From: Saccharina japonica
Lineage: Eukaryota; Sar; Phaeophyceae; Laminariales; Laminariaceae
NCBI GenBank assembly: GCA_008828725.1
Contig: MEHQ01003349.1
Span: 69,981-133,980 of the forward strand
Reading direction: 5' to 3'
Length of the DNA stretch: 64,000 bases
In this document: positions 32,982 to 44,625 of the stretch, piece after piece
How the letters are laid out: each line of letters starts with the position of its first letter
How positions within the stretch are numbered: position 1 is the stretch's first letter
Position numbers and translations under genes: made by a program
The notes under the pieces: model-generated
What the model was told of the DNA's origin: nothing
What the model saw: only the letters and a program-made list of their open reading frames with translations
Database searches by the model: none

Positions 32982-33952
32982 TAACAATAAAATGGGTCAG
33001 TGTAAGTATTGACGATTCGATCCTTCACCAACTGCCGACAAACCGCTCAGAGAAGTCGTGAAATTGTGATAAATAAAAGGCGCTTCGCTCCGCGGCCGGC
33101 TTTCGCCGCCGAGCTACGCTCGTTCACAAGGAAGAAGACAACATAATGCGAATGAAGGGGACAGAGTCGTCCACGATTCCAGGTGCAAACTGACGACTTG
33201 AAAAAGCTAAGAGTTCGATGCTACGAGTAAAAGCTTTTGGAGGCCAGGCAGACTTCAAGTATCATCAATGTATGCGTTCGTTTTGAGAACAGAGCAAGCG
33301 GCATACTGCTCGACGGCGTGGTGGCTCTCGCCAATTCTGTCTGCTTGCTTGCATTATCGCCCTCTGATCGGCACGTACTTGCTTTGCGGCTTTGTGCAGG
33401 ACTGATTGGGCTGTGTGTTCTGTTGTGCTTGCGCTATTAGATGCCCGACGACAACATGCTCGTACATATTACACGTAAATACATACCAGGTATGAATATA
33501 TATAAATACGTTGAAAAAAGGTCCACAAAAAAAAAAAAAATGAAAAACCAAGGGTGTCGTAAAAAATATACCATGAGCAAGGGGAAAATAAATTTCCCGG
33601 CAACTACGGTAAAGCCGTTGGTCATAGGGAGCTTTCAGAGGCCAGAGAGGCTATATAGAGAGGTGTCAAGTGTCAAGTCAACGGAGTTTGCTCTCAGAAG
33701 GAAGAAAGAGATAAATAAGAAAGTGTTTTACTGCTGTTTTTTTTTTTAAACCTGGTATAAGAGTATATATATATATGGGATATATATGTATATTATATTT
33801 TTTGTAGGTTTCATATTGGAATCACATTATATGTGCGACGAACGGTTCAGTTGACTGAGGTTGATGATAAATACCTGTGGTCGTAAATACGTAAATACTA
33901 AATACCTGGTACATAGTACGTAGTAGACTACCTCGTATATATATTTTATTTT

Positions 33953-34605
33953 GGTATGGGTGGCGCCCAAGGGAATGGAGACAGGGGGGGGGGCGGTTCG
34001 TAGGGAAACCGCGGCGGACGAAAGCAGGAAGGAGACGGCAGACAGGGTAGCAAGGTACCAGACCGCCTAGCTGGTAGAACCTGTCCCTACTACAGGTACG
34101 GGTATAAACCTGCCTCGGCTGCCTGGAAGGTGCTTTTGGTGTGCTCCGGTTGCCTGTCCTTTCCTGTCGTTCTTAGTCTTGCTCTGTTTGCGTTGTTTTT
34201 CATTCCATTTCATTTCGATTCATTTCATTTGATTTTATTGTCTGTCGCATCTCTGGGAGAAGCACGACACGTTCTTTCTTTATTTTTTGTCATGTTTTTG
34301 TTTGGTTGTTTGATTGTTTGTTGATTTGTTTTATTATGTTTTTTTTTTCTTTCCTTTCCTTTTCTCTTTTTTTTTCTTCTCTTTCATTCACCTGGATTGC
34401 TTACAGGGTAGGTCTTGCCTGTCGTACATGGCATTGCATTGTCTGGTCTGCTTACTGCAGCACTGAGCGTAGTATCTCTGTGTCGTAGTTTTGTGACCAC
34501 AGAACTGGTACCTTTTTAGGATGAAGAATCGGCACGGACACTGGGTGTGCTGGATGTCGACGGGTAGAAAGGAAGGTTTAATGTGAAGAACACACACACA
34601 CATAT
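33953..34605 (+). repeat. Repeat B, copy 6 (full-length reference)
   Basis: The longest clean copy: 5' GGGTGGCGCCCAAGGGAATGG, then GAGACGGCAGACAGGG, CTGCCTCGGCTGCCTGGAAG, a T-rich middle, GAAGCACGACAC, GGGTAGGTCTTGCC, GAATCGGCACGGACACTGGG, TGTCGACGGGTAG and an (AC)n tail. Most copies keep only the 3' part, as expected for target-primed retroposition. Its superfamily is unknown and no tRNA or 5S head is visible. Confidence 0.8.
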
Positions 34606-35286
34606 ACAAAAGATAATATATAAATACCAGGTCGATTACGAACAACTCCTGCCAATTTCGCAATGGGGGGTCCTGCGAAATTTGCGACGTTTAATAGACC
34701 AATCACGAGCACCAAACCCACAAAAAATCGTGACAAATAACTTTGACTTTACCACTCAATCGGTCTAATTCACAGCTATGTACAGCGGCAGCAGTATCTT
34801 TTAAGAAACTGACCCGCATCAAGTTTGAAAAGCACGTCGCGCACCGCAGCAAGTAGACGCCGGTCGGCGCTCAGTCGCATGATGTCACCGGACAATCAAT
34901 CTCCGAGACTGGAGACACAGATCACAGCAGCAGTAGAGGACAGCAGCAGAGGAAGAAGCTGCGACGGCAAGCTTCAAGCTTTGACCAGCGGTTGCGAGCG
35001 AGAAGAACGAAAACAACCGAAACGTATAAACCACCGGCAGAGCCACCTCGACACCTCGACAGCAAGGATATATACGTAAACGAGTTTGTTGGAACTCGCA
35101 CGAGCACGGCGGCAGGCTGCGTTGCTGCTGCTGCTGTTGCAGTGTGTTGCTGCTGTTGTTATCGCAACGAGAGAGCGCCTTCCCAAATCCGAACGCCGGA
35201 TGAGACGACGAGAAAAAGACGGGGCAGGGGCTGTAGGTTATAGGAAAGAAGGGGCGGATTTGTAAGGACCATTGGGGTATTAATAC

Positions 35287-35652
35287 CGGTCGCCCCGATG
35301 GTCTATTAATAGTGGTATCCTCGAATGGTACTAAGAGTTGGTTCCTGGGGTTCGAGTTTCACGTGGGTCGGATTTTTTTTAAGTTTATTTGCAAAAATAA
35401 ATAAAAAACGGAATCAACTGCTGAGAGCGCCTAGTAGCGTGGGTAGCAACTCGATCCGAGTCGACGGGGGGAGAAAGGGCAGACGTCTTCTCGTGATAGA
35501 AATGTAAGTCACGAACCCGTAGTGGGGAAGGAGGGAAAGCCTACTCTGTGACCTAGGATCTGAGTTACGACTATTAATAGTACTTGTTAATACAAAGGAG
35601 AGAGACAATAAAGGCGAAGATGATAAATGGGATGGAATAAATAAATAAATAT
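35287..35652 (+). repeat. tRNA-headed SINE, copy S7 (subfamily b), box A disrupted
   Basis: A complete copy with A-rich (AAAT)n tail. Box A has TATTAATA at 35304-35311 where S5 has TA, splitting the promoter. A second TATTAATA lies at 35572-35579. The head is preceded by GTATTAATACCGG. Confidence 0.9.
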
Positions 35653-36534
35653 GGAGCCCAAGCGGTCGTTGCATTTCCGCCCAGAACGACACGTACCACT
35701 CGTCGTCCTGGATGGCTGACATTGGGCATTGGGGCCTTTAATAAATATACCACATGCTCGAACGAATTGAGTTGATTTTATTTCCTTCGATAGCTCTACG
35801 CAAGATCGTTCGAATGGACCTATTTTCATGCCGAGGTTTTAACTGCTGTACGTAGCTATAGCGCACGTGGTGGCCGTCGCAGCAGAGGGCACATGCATCG
35901 GATAAAAATGAAACAAAACTCGAAAACATGAGCCACCCGTATCGAAAATGCCTGTGCAAGCCTTCGAAAATTCTCCCTCTCTTTTTTTCTTTTTTTTTTA
36001 CCCCCAGCATCCCCCAGGCCCCCCTATTAAAAAATTGAGGTAATGCCTCAATATCATTTTGACACCCACAAGTTATCGACGCGCCTATATATGTGCAGGA
36101 GCAACCGGCGAAACGTTTTGTGCAGGATGCCGGTTTTAATGGGTGAGGCTGGCCTTTTGGGCCGCATGTTTTTTTTTTAACGTCATCAAAACACGTGCTG
36201 CCCCTGCCGACCTCGTCCCCCCCAAAGGGTTGGGGTTAGGGTTAGGGTTATGTCTGGGGTTGGCTTTGTCTGGGTCGACGGGTAGGGTAGAAAATGACCA
36301 CACACAGCCTGCACAAAACTTTTCGGCGCTTGCTCCTGCACATATTTCATAGGGCGCGCCCAAGATATCACCGTGGGTGAAAGCGTGCCGCGATCAATAA
36401 AACGAGTACCGGTACCGGAACAGCACAGCAGCAGCAGGGCCCGTCGACATCCCAGCCACTGCGACACTGCGACAGCTGCTGCTGTGGTCCAGACAACAGT
36501 ACGGGTACCGGTACGCGTATATACATACCATAGA

Positions 36535-36775
36535 TGTGCCAGCCACGGCGCCTGATGCTGAGGCCCTTACAGCAGTTCTCCTGGTCTGCAGCGAGCGACA
36601 GTGCGAGAACGCGAGAACCAGCCGTGTATGGCGGACCCGGAGCAACACTACGACCCGCAAGCCCAAGTTCGTTCTGCTTCCTCCATTCCACGTCCGACGA
36701 CATCGATGTCGCCTGCCTGGAGTGTGGCGGCGAAAACTTGCAACCGCTGGTATCACACCCGTTAATATCACCCCC
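36535..36775 (+). other. Open, GC-rich stretch; possible exon, not recognised
   Basis: Two plus-strand frames stay open across a stretch with codon-like composition (one encodes T-S-D-D-I-D-V-A-C-L-E-C-G-G-E-N). No family is recognised and no splice sites are convincing. It is listed so that it can be tested. Confidence 0.18.
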
Positions 36776-36804
36776 CTCTAGAATATATTATACCTGGTAT
36801 ATAG

Positions 36805-37525
36805 GTTGGGGTGGCGTCCGTTGGCAACGACACTGACTGTAAAACATGCCGCTCACTACATGAGCTAGACCACCAGGGTACCGTTTTGTTGTTCGTTTGT
36901 TTTTTTGGTGGTCGATCACAGCTGGCGGTCGAGTTAGTTCATTTGGGCGGGGTTGAGAACCTCATACCCCGCACAAGGGGAAAGAATGGTCGTATATATC
37001 ATAGCGCGAAGTGTTTATGGTAAGGCACTCACGAGGAAGTTTCATAGTACTCCCATTGCTGTCTCTGGAAGTGACCACACCGGAAATTAAATTAACTCAT
37101 TAAAGTTGTCATCCATATGCAACCCCGCCTCACAAGCGGTTTTTAGTACAATGTACAGTAGTTCACCCTTCATGCGACTCGACGAACACCTCACGGCGCT
37201 TGGCGCTAGCAATGTCTGCCTGGTCGGTGAAAACCCGACAAGCACCGTCCCGGCATTGCAGGGATGCGAGGGTCTATGGTTATACAACTACGGCCGAGGG
37301 GTGGACAATGGGTGATAGTGGATCTTTAAAATGGGGGTTTTGTCTGGGTAGTAGTATGTTGACCCTCAGATCGAACCCTAACCCTAACCCTATGCCAGTG
37401 GTCAGTGCTTGCTTGGCCAATCAGAGTGCCTAATTAGCTACCTTAGGAAGATCCACTAACAGTGTTTGTCCACTACTGACTACGGCCATGCATGAATATC
37501 GAGTACACCCCCCCCCCGTAAGATA
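36805..37525 (+). repeat. Repeat I, copy 1 (interrupted by MITE D3)
   Basis: Matches 62045-62530 over almost its whole length, from GGTGGCGTCCGTTGGCAACGAC to CTATGGTTATACAACTACGGCC, and continues after the D3 insertion as ATGCATGAATATCGAGTAC and a C-run. Copy 2 is the empty site. Confidence 0.82.
37296..37478 (+). mobile_element. MULE-like MITE D, copy 3, with empty site known
   Basis: Ends GAGGGGTGGACAATGGG / TGTTTGTCCACTACTG, with a perfect 9-bp duplication ACTACGGCC (37287-37295, 37479-37487). The empty site is at 62497-62505 with one copy of ACTACGGCC. The centre holds telomere-like CCCTAACCCTAACCC. Confidence 0.92.
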
Positions 37526-37559
37526 ATCCAAGGCAGGAAAGACGCGGGGCTAACAACGT

Positions 37560-39228
37560 ACTGTTTCTTTTTATATGTACATAAGGCCTACGATACAGTA
37601 TGGAGCAATGGGCTGTGGAAAAAGTTGTGGGAAATAGGGATAAGAGGAAAGATGTGGAGAATGATGAAGAAGATGACGGAATGTGCGAGAAGTGCTGTGA
37701 TGTTGGACGGGGAAATATCGAAGTACGTTGATATCCTACAGGGAGTTGCCCAGGGATGTACGCTATCACCTAACCTATTCAAGGTATACATTAATGACAT
37801 GATAGTAGCAGTAGAAGCAGCATCGCAGGGAGTCACGGTGGGGGAAGATACGGTGTCGGGATTGATGTTTGCTGATGATTTCGTTTGCATATCAGAAACA
37901 CCCGAAGGACTGCAGAAACAAATAGAGAAGGCAATCGAGTACACCAGGAAGTGGAGAGTGACGGCGAACGTAAAAAAGTGCGCAGTAGTTGTATGTAACG
38001 AAGATAAGGAGAGTCCGGTAACTTGTAAGTGGAAGTGGGGAGAAGATGAATTACCGATCGTAGACCAGTATACGTACCTTGGCGTAGAAATCTCAAAAGA
38101 TTGCTCTTGGGATGCACACATAAATAAAATAATAGGCAAGGGTAAGGCACACGTAGGCAAGATGGAAGCAGTCCTAACAGACTCGCACCTTGACACTAGA
38201 ATTAAGAGATGTATACTGATGAATGTGATTGTACCAAAGCTAGAATATGCAGGAGAAGTATGGGAAGGGAACGCGAAGCTCGTAAAACAGCTGGAAACAG
38301 TGCAGATGACAGCAGCTAAAAAAGTACTAGGTTGCTCAAGTACGACGAGTAATACAGTATTGAGAGCAGAACTAGGAATGTACCCACTTAAGACAAATAG
38401 AGACGTGCGTAAGTTGAAATGGCAATATAAAGTAAAGAACATGCCAAATAAGAGGTTGCCAGCCATAGCTGATAAAGCTGTATGGGAGAAAGTAACCAAA
38501 GGGCGAGCTGGAATAAGGTGGGATAGCGTAGTCGAGAAAGTATGGAAGGAAATATAGGAAACGCAAAATGAGATGCGGCCATAGAGAAATTTAGCGGACT
38601 ACAAGACAGAAGTAAAGAAAGGATAGAAGCAGGAAAGGCTAGCACGAGAAAGAAATAGAAGGGAAGAACCTTAGAAGATATAGGGGTGAGAGAAGGCATA
38701 GGGATGAAAAGTATGTGCATGGCAATGGAATTCGCGAAAAAGCTGAATTGCGCCCACTTCGGTAAGGGGAACCTGACCTGCCAGAAAGAAGGAGGAGGTA
38801 TAACCAGTAGCGGGAGGAGAAGTAGATGCACAATGTGGCACATTAGCAACCATAAGAGAGTAGAATTCACAGTAGTGGGAGAATGTGAAAGGTATAAAGG
38901 ACGAGAAAGGGGATGTGCTAGACGAGGATGAGGAAAATAGACGAAGTTGACACTAGAGCAAGTTTGGTATAAAAAAAAAAGAAAAAAACAGCACTAAATA
39001 GTGGGCGAGAAAACGATCGCTATCTTAGGAGATAGATGGTGGCCACAGCCGGCGAAACAGGGAAGGGGATAAGATTACAAAAGTTTCTTTGTAATATATG
39101 GAAACAAACGTAATGAGCCGCGCAAGTGTTGGGAGGTGTCCTCTATTTAGGAGTAGGAACGGGTGCTCCGTCTCGAAAGGGATGCGTGGTCAATGCAAAT
39201 GACGAAGGCAAGCAACAAATAAGTACGG
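37560..39228 (+). pseudogene. LINE-1-type element (family L1), RT and C-terminal part, 5' truncated and broken
   Basis: The frame starts inside the reverse transcriptase palm at Y-V-H-K-A-Y-D-T-V and runs to 38557. It has L-Q-G-V-A-Q-G-C-T-L-S-P, the catalytic G-L-M-F-A-D-D-F, then K-W-R-V and Q-Y-T-Y-L-G-V and the C-terminal thumb region. Two extra A bases near 38550 (GGAAATATAGG versus GGATATAGG at 59.34 kb) shift the frame to a stop. The remaining C-terminal codons continue to a conserved A-S-N-K stop at about 39218. The C-terminal Cys/His segment (C-P-C-G in the 59-kb copy) is damaged here. A run of C follows immediately. It is a non-LTR retrotransposon, inactive here. Confidence 0.9.
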
Positions 39229-39269
39229 TCCAGCCCCCCCCCCCCCCCGTCTGCCTAGGGCAGCAAGAC

Positions 39270-39450
39270 TCGTTTGAAACCACTGCTATCACACCCCTAC
39301 AAGTGTATCACCCGGGGTGGTGAATCATCTAAAAATCAAACGACCACCCACTTTATCACCGGGGGTACGGTGTATATCACATATATACCACACCCCCACG
39401 GTATACGACGTACCACCCCGGGTGATAAAAATCTCACACCCAAAATATTG
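39270..39450. repeat. CACCGGGTGATA-type palindromic repeat
   Basis: Several copies of TTATCACCGGGG and its complement, CACACCCC runs and GTATCACCCGGGGTGGTGA. The same vocabulary occurs inside element K (15.15-16.13 kb). Confidence 0.55.
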
Positions 39451-39544
39451 AGACTGGGCACTGGCTGACTCAGTCAGCAGAGATTATGCTGCCGTCAAAT
39501 ATATTCAGTATACTGGATTGCAGCAGTATACTCGTACTGTCTCT

Positions 39545-39720
39545 CCTCTCTCTTTTCTCCTCCCGAAACACATTTGGTGGGTTTCCGTAATATAATTTGG
39601 CATGTTTCATGGACGTGGGTAAGAAAACACCTATCTCTTTTCTCCCGAAACATATATTTGGTGGGTTTCCGTAATATAATGTGGCATGTTTCATGGACGT
39701 GGGTAAGAAAACACCTACTG
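39545..39720. repeat. Tandem pair, about 81-bp unit
   Basis: The stretch with CTTTTCTCC(T)CCCGAAACA, TTGGTGGGTTTCCGTAATAT and TGGACGTGGGTAAGAAAACACC occurs twice in a row with few changes. No coding role is seen. Confidence 0.8.
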
Positions 39721-39844
39721 GAGAATATACTCGCCGGGTCAATCAGTAATCAGTAGATTACTACTGCTGTCAGTAGACTACTACTGCCAGTACATAAAGT
39801 ACTACTGTGCCAGTGCCCAACCCTACAAGATAGTACGATATTAC

Positions 39845-41010
39845 TAGGGCATTCCTCGGGACGCGGTTTCGACTCCGGGACCAAATCCCGCGGGATTCAA
39901 GTACCACGGGATTTAATGAAATTATTTGTGCGGGATCCGGCCACCGCGGGACTCGCCGGGACGGGATTTAGCCACGACGGGATTAAACGGGATTTTTGTA
40001 ACGGGATCTAGCCACCACGGGATTCGAATAATTTGTTTGTGCGGGATCCGGCCACCGTGGGACTCCCCGGGACGGGATTCAGCTACCACGGGATTTGACG
40101 GGATTTTTTGTGCGGGATCCGGCCACCGCGGGACTCCCCGGGACGGGATTCAGCTACCACGGGATTAAACGGGATTTTTTGTGCGGGATCCGGCCACCGC
40201 GGGACTCCACGGGACGGGATTCAGCCACGACGGGATTAAACGTGATTTTTTGTGTTGGATCCGGATACCACGGTATTACGCGGGAATCGTTTGTACTGGA
40301 CGCGGGTATTTCACGGCACTGCTGCTGTGTTCGGCGACCACGACGACGGTGGTAACACACATGACATGTTTTGGACGGGATCCGACCCCCAAGGTTACTC
40401 CGCGATTGTTGTACGGAGCGCAAATACACAAATACCAAATACACATCCAACCCCAAACACAAATTCAACTCTCTCACCAATATGTATTGATTATCAACAT
40501 ATTGGATTATCTATTTTATACCAAGTTTACAGTACTATTAATAACACATTTTTTGTTTTGCAAAAAAAAACTATGGAAAAAAAAGGTAAAAAAAGAAGAC
40601 AGAATCGAAGTCGGAACCTGACACTTGCACGTATGTACCCTAGTCATAGTCCCTCCTTCTATGTACGAGTACGAAGAAGCGATTCTCATTTACGTTTGTA
40701 CGGGATTTCACGTTTCTGTACTGACGGGATTCGGGATATATCCTGAATTGTGCGGGAGGATTCGGGATATACGGAATCGTGCGGGACGTGTTTGTGCGGG
40801 AACGGGATTTTTGGATTTGTACGGGATGCGTTTGTGCGGGAACGGGATTTACACTTTACTGCGGGACCGGGTACGGGATTTAGGAATTTGCGCGGGACGC
40901 ATTTGTGCGGGAACGGGATTTCACATTTATCGCGGGCCCACGGGATAATCCCGAATCCCGCACAAAACCGCGGGATAAATCCTGCGGGAAAAATTCCGAG
41001 GAATGCCCTG
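39845..41010. mobile_element. hAT-like non-autonomous element (1166 bp), CGGGAT-rich
   Basis: Ends TAGGGCATTCCTCGG and the complement of CAGGGCATTCCTCGG, flanked by a perfect 8-bp duplication GATATTAC (39837-39844, 41011-41018). Eight-base duplications with YAGGG termini are typical of the hAT superfamily. The subterminal regions (to about 40330, and from 40690) consist of degenerate short repeats built on CGGGAT and CCACCGCGGGACTC, probably multiplied transposase-binding-type motifs. There is no transposase frame. Confidence 0.85.
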
Positions 41011-41018
41011 GATATTAC

Positions 41019-42020
41019 CAGGGTCGTGGGGGTGTGGTATACACTGTCATATACGGCGGTGATACCTCGTGCGTAATACGCGTATAAAGAATCTAGAATA
41101 CTGATACGAGCGTAATATATGAATATGCCAGAACAGCAACAACAACCTCTACAAAAACATAATATTAATGCAGTCCTTTTTGCTTCGGGTGGATGATCCT
41201 GCAAATCGTCTTCATTTGCACCGTTTCATTTTTCCCTCACAAGTCTCGAAAGCTATATACGCCTATCATACCTGTGGTACGTACAGACCTGGAATTTATA
41301 CGTACAGAATTATGAAAATTAAAAACAAGCAGCTGTGATCTGTAATGAAGATCGCGGATTTCGTTGAAATTCATCTTTGCAAGCTATGTGCGATGTCATA
41401 TACCAGGTTTATGATACTTCGATCGCGCGAGTACCTCGAGTACGGCTTTTATATGGCCTCATACAGGCGCACGAACGTTACACAGATGCTCTCAGCATCG
41501 AGTACATTTCGTACTGCGAGTGCTGAGTGCTGAGAGTGTTGCATTACGTACTCGTGGCCTAAATACTGCGAGTACCGGGAGTATGAGCAGTACTGAAGGC
41601 CCTAATACTGCGAGTATGGGCAGTACAGAACCCCGAGTACACCCGCAGTATATACAAACACCCGAATTATAGTTGCAGTATACCTGGTGGTACTCAAGAG
41701 TATCCAAAGTATTGAACCCGGAAATAGTTCCCGTTGGGAGCTCAGAACCGATTTTTCGGACGGAAATATTGCCGGAAAAAAACTCACGATCATAATACAG
41801 CATTGCAAGCATTACAAGCATTGCTCATCGCCCACACGAAGGAACCCCGGATGCTGGGGTATAATTATACAATCATAACACTTCAGTACAATCATAGCAG
41901 CTCACTCATAATAGGGGAGGCATCCAAGTTCCGAACTGGAACGGGAGGAGATTTAGGATACACGCGCAGGCAGCATGATTACACTTACTTGCTTGTGTTA
42001 TTAATATATCAATACACGGC
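41019..42020. other. Unassigned spacer
   Basis: No gene recognised. At 41310-41395 there is a diverged copy of the CAGCTGTGA...GATTTCGT-GAA-TCATCTTTGC block also found at 19.0 and 25.68 kb. At 41495-41640 the string GCGAGTA is repeated several times. Confidence 0.4.
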
Positions 42021-42023
42021 TTA

Positions 42024-42834
42024 GGCCGTTTCCTATGCGGTTCGATTTTTGAGCTTCAGATTATGGTCTGATCGATTTTTCAGCGACCTGGTTCGAAAAT
42101 CGAAACAGTCTTCTTATGCGAGAAAACACGGATTTGTTGTATCATACGTGCAGATATTTGAGCAAACGGCAAGACCAACTGCTGTTGTTGTTGTGGTCTG
42201 GCGCCGCGAAGAGACGCGCCGAGTGCGCTGTACTGGGCATAGAACCCAAGCGTTCGAAGCCACGCTGGCTGCCTCTGGTCTGGCGGCGACGCGCCGAGTG
42301 CGCTCGAGTCGACCTGTCTTGGTATTTTGTATTTTGACACAACGAAGCATCCGAGCGTTGACTGCTGTGTACTACTGCTGTACTGCTGCTGCTGCTGCTG
42401 CTGCTGTGAAGTCTACGAGTACGCGTACGGAGAGGCGCGTGCCGAGTGCGCTTCCCTTCGTCTCTAGGTCCGAGCCCGCGCCAGCCGACTGTAATTTGGC
42501 GACGGAGAGGCCCACCGATCGTCGGCTGCGCGTCGGGCGCGAAGCAACGTCGCTGTGTCACCATCCAACTCATCGATCGTGCTGCTGCTGCTGCTTGCTT
42601 GCTGCGTGGATAACATCTTGAATTTAGAGACCATGCCATTTTTCGATTTGAAAATCTGATGACCCAAGTCGTCGGATTTTGGCCCAAAATCCGACGACTT
42701 GGGTCATCGGATTCTCAAATCGAAAAATTTCCGGTCAGATTTTGCATAATCGGACTGCATAGGACGGTGCTTTCGTTTTTGAGATCGAAAAATACAAATC
42801 TGAAGCTCAAAATCGAACCGCATAGGAAACAGCC
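42024..42834. mobile_element. PIF/Harbinger-like element O (811 bp)
   Basis: Near-perfect inverted ends of about 40 bp starting GGCCGTTTCCTATGCGG and including TTCGATTTTTGAGCTTCAG, flanked by TTA on both sides (42021-42023, 42835-42837). Inside are three copies of a CGCCGAGTGCGCT-type motif, a CTG run, and a near-perfect hairpin at about 42642-42723 centred near 42683. No transposase is encoded. The termini and TWA duplication support the superfamily call. Confidence 0.82.
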
Positions 42835-43349
42835 TTAAGGTTGGTAAATGCTGGCGCACCTTTTTTGCGAGAAATCCGCTTATACATATAGCGCACCATG
42901 TGCTGGTGTACTCGAGTCAATGCGCGGCCTGCCCCACCTTCATTTTTCGGTACCGCACTCTGCACTTGTTTTGGCCGCAGACGAAAAATATTGTGCGGCC
43001 TCCCAGGCAAAAAAAAAGGGTTCCTTTTCGCTTCGTTTTCGTTTTCGACTGTTTTTGCCTTCGTACGTGTATTCGTTACGCTAAAAGGAGCCTAATGCCC
43101 GCCCACGACAGGGTTCAAGGAGCGTGCCAAGACATATTTAAAGTATATTTACACATATATATACTGCTGTCTATATTTTTTGCCTCCGGCGGCCCTCCGG
43201 GAGGGGGCACACCAAGGCCTACGGCCCCTGGTGCGCTTAAGCGCACCACGTGCCGGAAGCCAGAGTATATATAACGCTGCTGACTACGTACATACCTGGT
43301 ATATATGATGCGTACAGACTCGTACCCGGTACGTTAGCATATCACTTTC

Positions 43350-43845
43350 TTTACCATTTCATTTGCGTTTATTTTGTTTGGTTTTTCTCTGTTTCACAGT
43401 CTGACGGCCTCAGACCACAGAATTTGTATCTCTCTAGGATTAGGAATCAGGACAGGCACTGGGTGTACTGATGTGGTTGAGTAGAAAGAACGGGTTTAAT
43501 GTGAAGACACACACACAGAAGCTTTTAACGTCGCGAATCCTGGCTCTTAAAAACGCAAATACCCGGTACGTTAGTGATTCCTAATACTAGAGAGATATAT
43601 ACAAATTCTACGTACTGCTGTGAGACAGAAAAACCAAAACAATATAAACGCAAACACCCGGTACGTTAGCATCTCACTTGCTTTACCCATTCATTTGCGT
43701 TTATTTTGTATTGGTGTTTCTCTGTTTCAGTCTGTGACCACAGAATTAGTATCTCTCTAGGATTAGGAATCAGGACAGACACTGGGTGCACTGATGTGGT
43801 TGGGTAGAAAGAACGGGATTAGTATGAAGACAGCACACACAATGG
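43350..43845 (+). repeat. Repeat B variant cluster (two direct copies and an inverted fragment)
   Basis: Two plus-strand copies (to about 43512 and about 43655-43845) share TTCATTTGCGTTTATTTTG, TATCTCTCTAGGATTAGGAA and GATGTGGTTG-GTAGAAAGAACGG with an (AC) tail. A minus-strand fragment lies between them (about 43570-43655). They form a distinct subfamily of B. Confidence 0.65.
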
Positions 43846-44109
43846 GTAAAGCAAGTGAAATGTCAACCAACGTACCGGGTACGAGAACACAACGACACGA
43901 GCCATACGGGAAAAATAAGAACATAAAATTAAAAAACGATTTTTGAATTAAATAGAATACTCGTACAATACAAATGACGCAAGGAGGTGGAAGCGCTCCT
44001 ATATACTGCTGTACAAGAAAAGCAAGAGGAACAGATAACTGCTGCACGGGTACCGGGCTGGTACCGGGTACCATATACGAGTATATGAATTCATGTTTTC
44101 ACTCGTATA

Positions 44110-44625
44110 GAACCAACTACAAAGTCGTTTGGACTGGTCGGTGTTACTTGCTCAGTGGCTACTCGTCGTACTTGTTTATTCTTTAGCTTTGAAGAGATGT
44201 TTTATTATATGTATATTCCTCGTTCTTGCTCGGTGGCTATGATACGTACGTACGAGTAGTACCTGCTTCGAGGAACGAACGCCTGCTGTGTTATAACTCC
44301 CTTTTCAGGTTGCGACACCTCCAGGATTTCAAGTCAACCACAATCCCGAAGGGGAGCCTTGTATACTGCTGTATACTATACAAAGTCGTTTGGGCTGGTC
44401 GGTGTTACTTGACCGGTGGGTTCGTACTTCTTTTTTCTTCAGCTTTCAAGAGCTTTACATGTTCGTTCTCGCCCGGTGGCTATGATATGTACGTACGAGT
44501 AGCAGGTGGTATACACGAGGAACGAACGCCTGCTGTCTGCTGTGTTATTCCTGTTAAGCTTGCGACACCCCCGAGATTTCGAGTCAACCACAATCCTCAA
44601 GGAGAGCCTTGTTCGTGTACGTACA
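44110..44625 (-). repeat. Repeat G, copies 2 and 3 in tandem
   Basis: Two head-to-tail copies, each with AAGTCGTTTGG-CTGGTCGGTGTTACTTG, GGTGGCTATGATA, GAGGAACGAACGCC and GAGTCAACCACAATCC-type blocks, also matching 2945-3200. The copies differ mostly at short TA-flanked strings. Confidence 0.72.

Noticed and set aside
37588..38499. A 303-codon minus frame opposite LINE L1
   Set aside because: Antisense shadow; the plus strand carries the ordered reverse transcriptase motifs.
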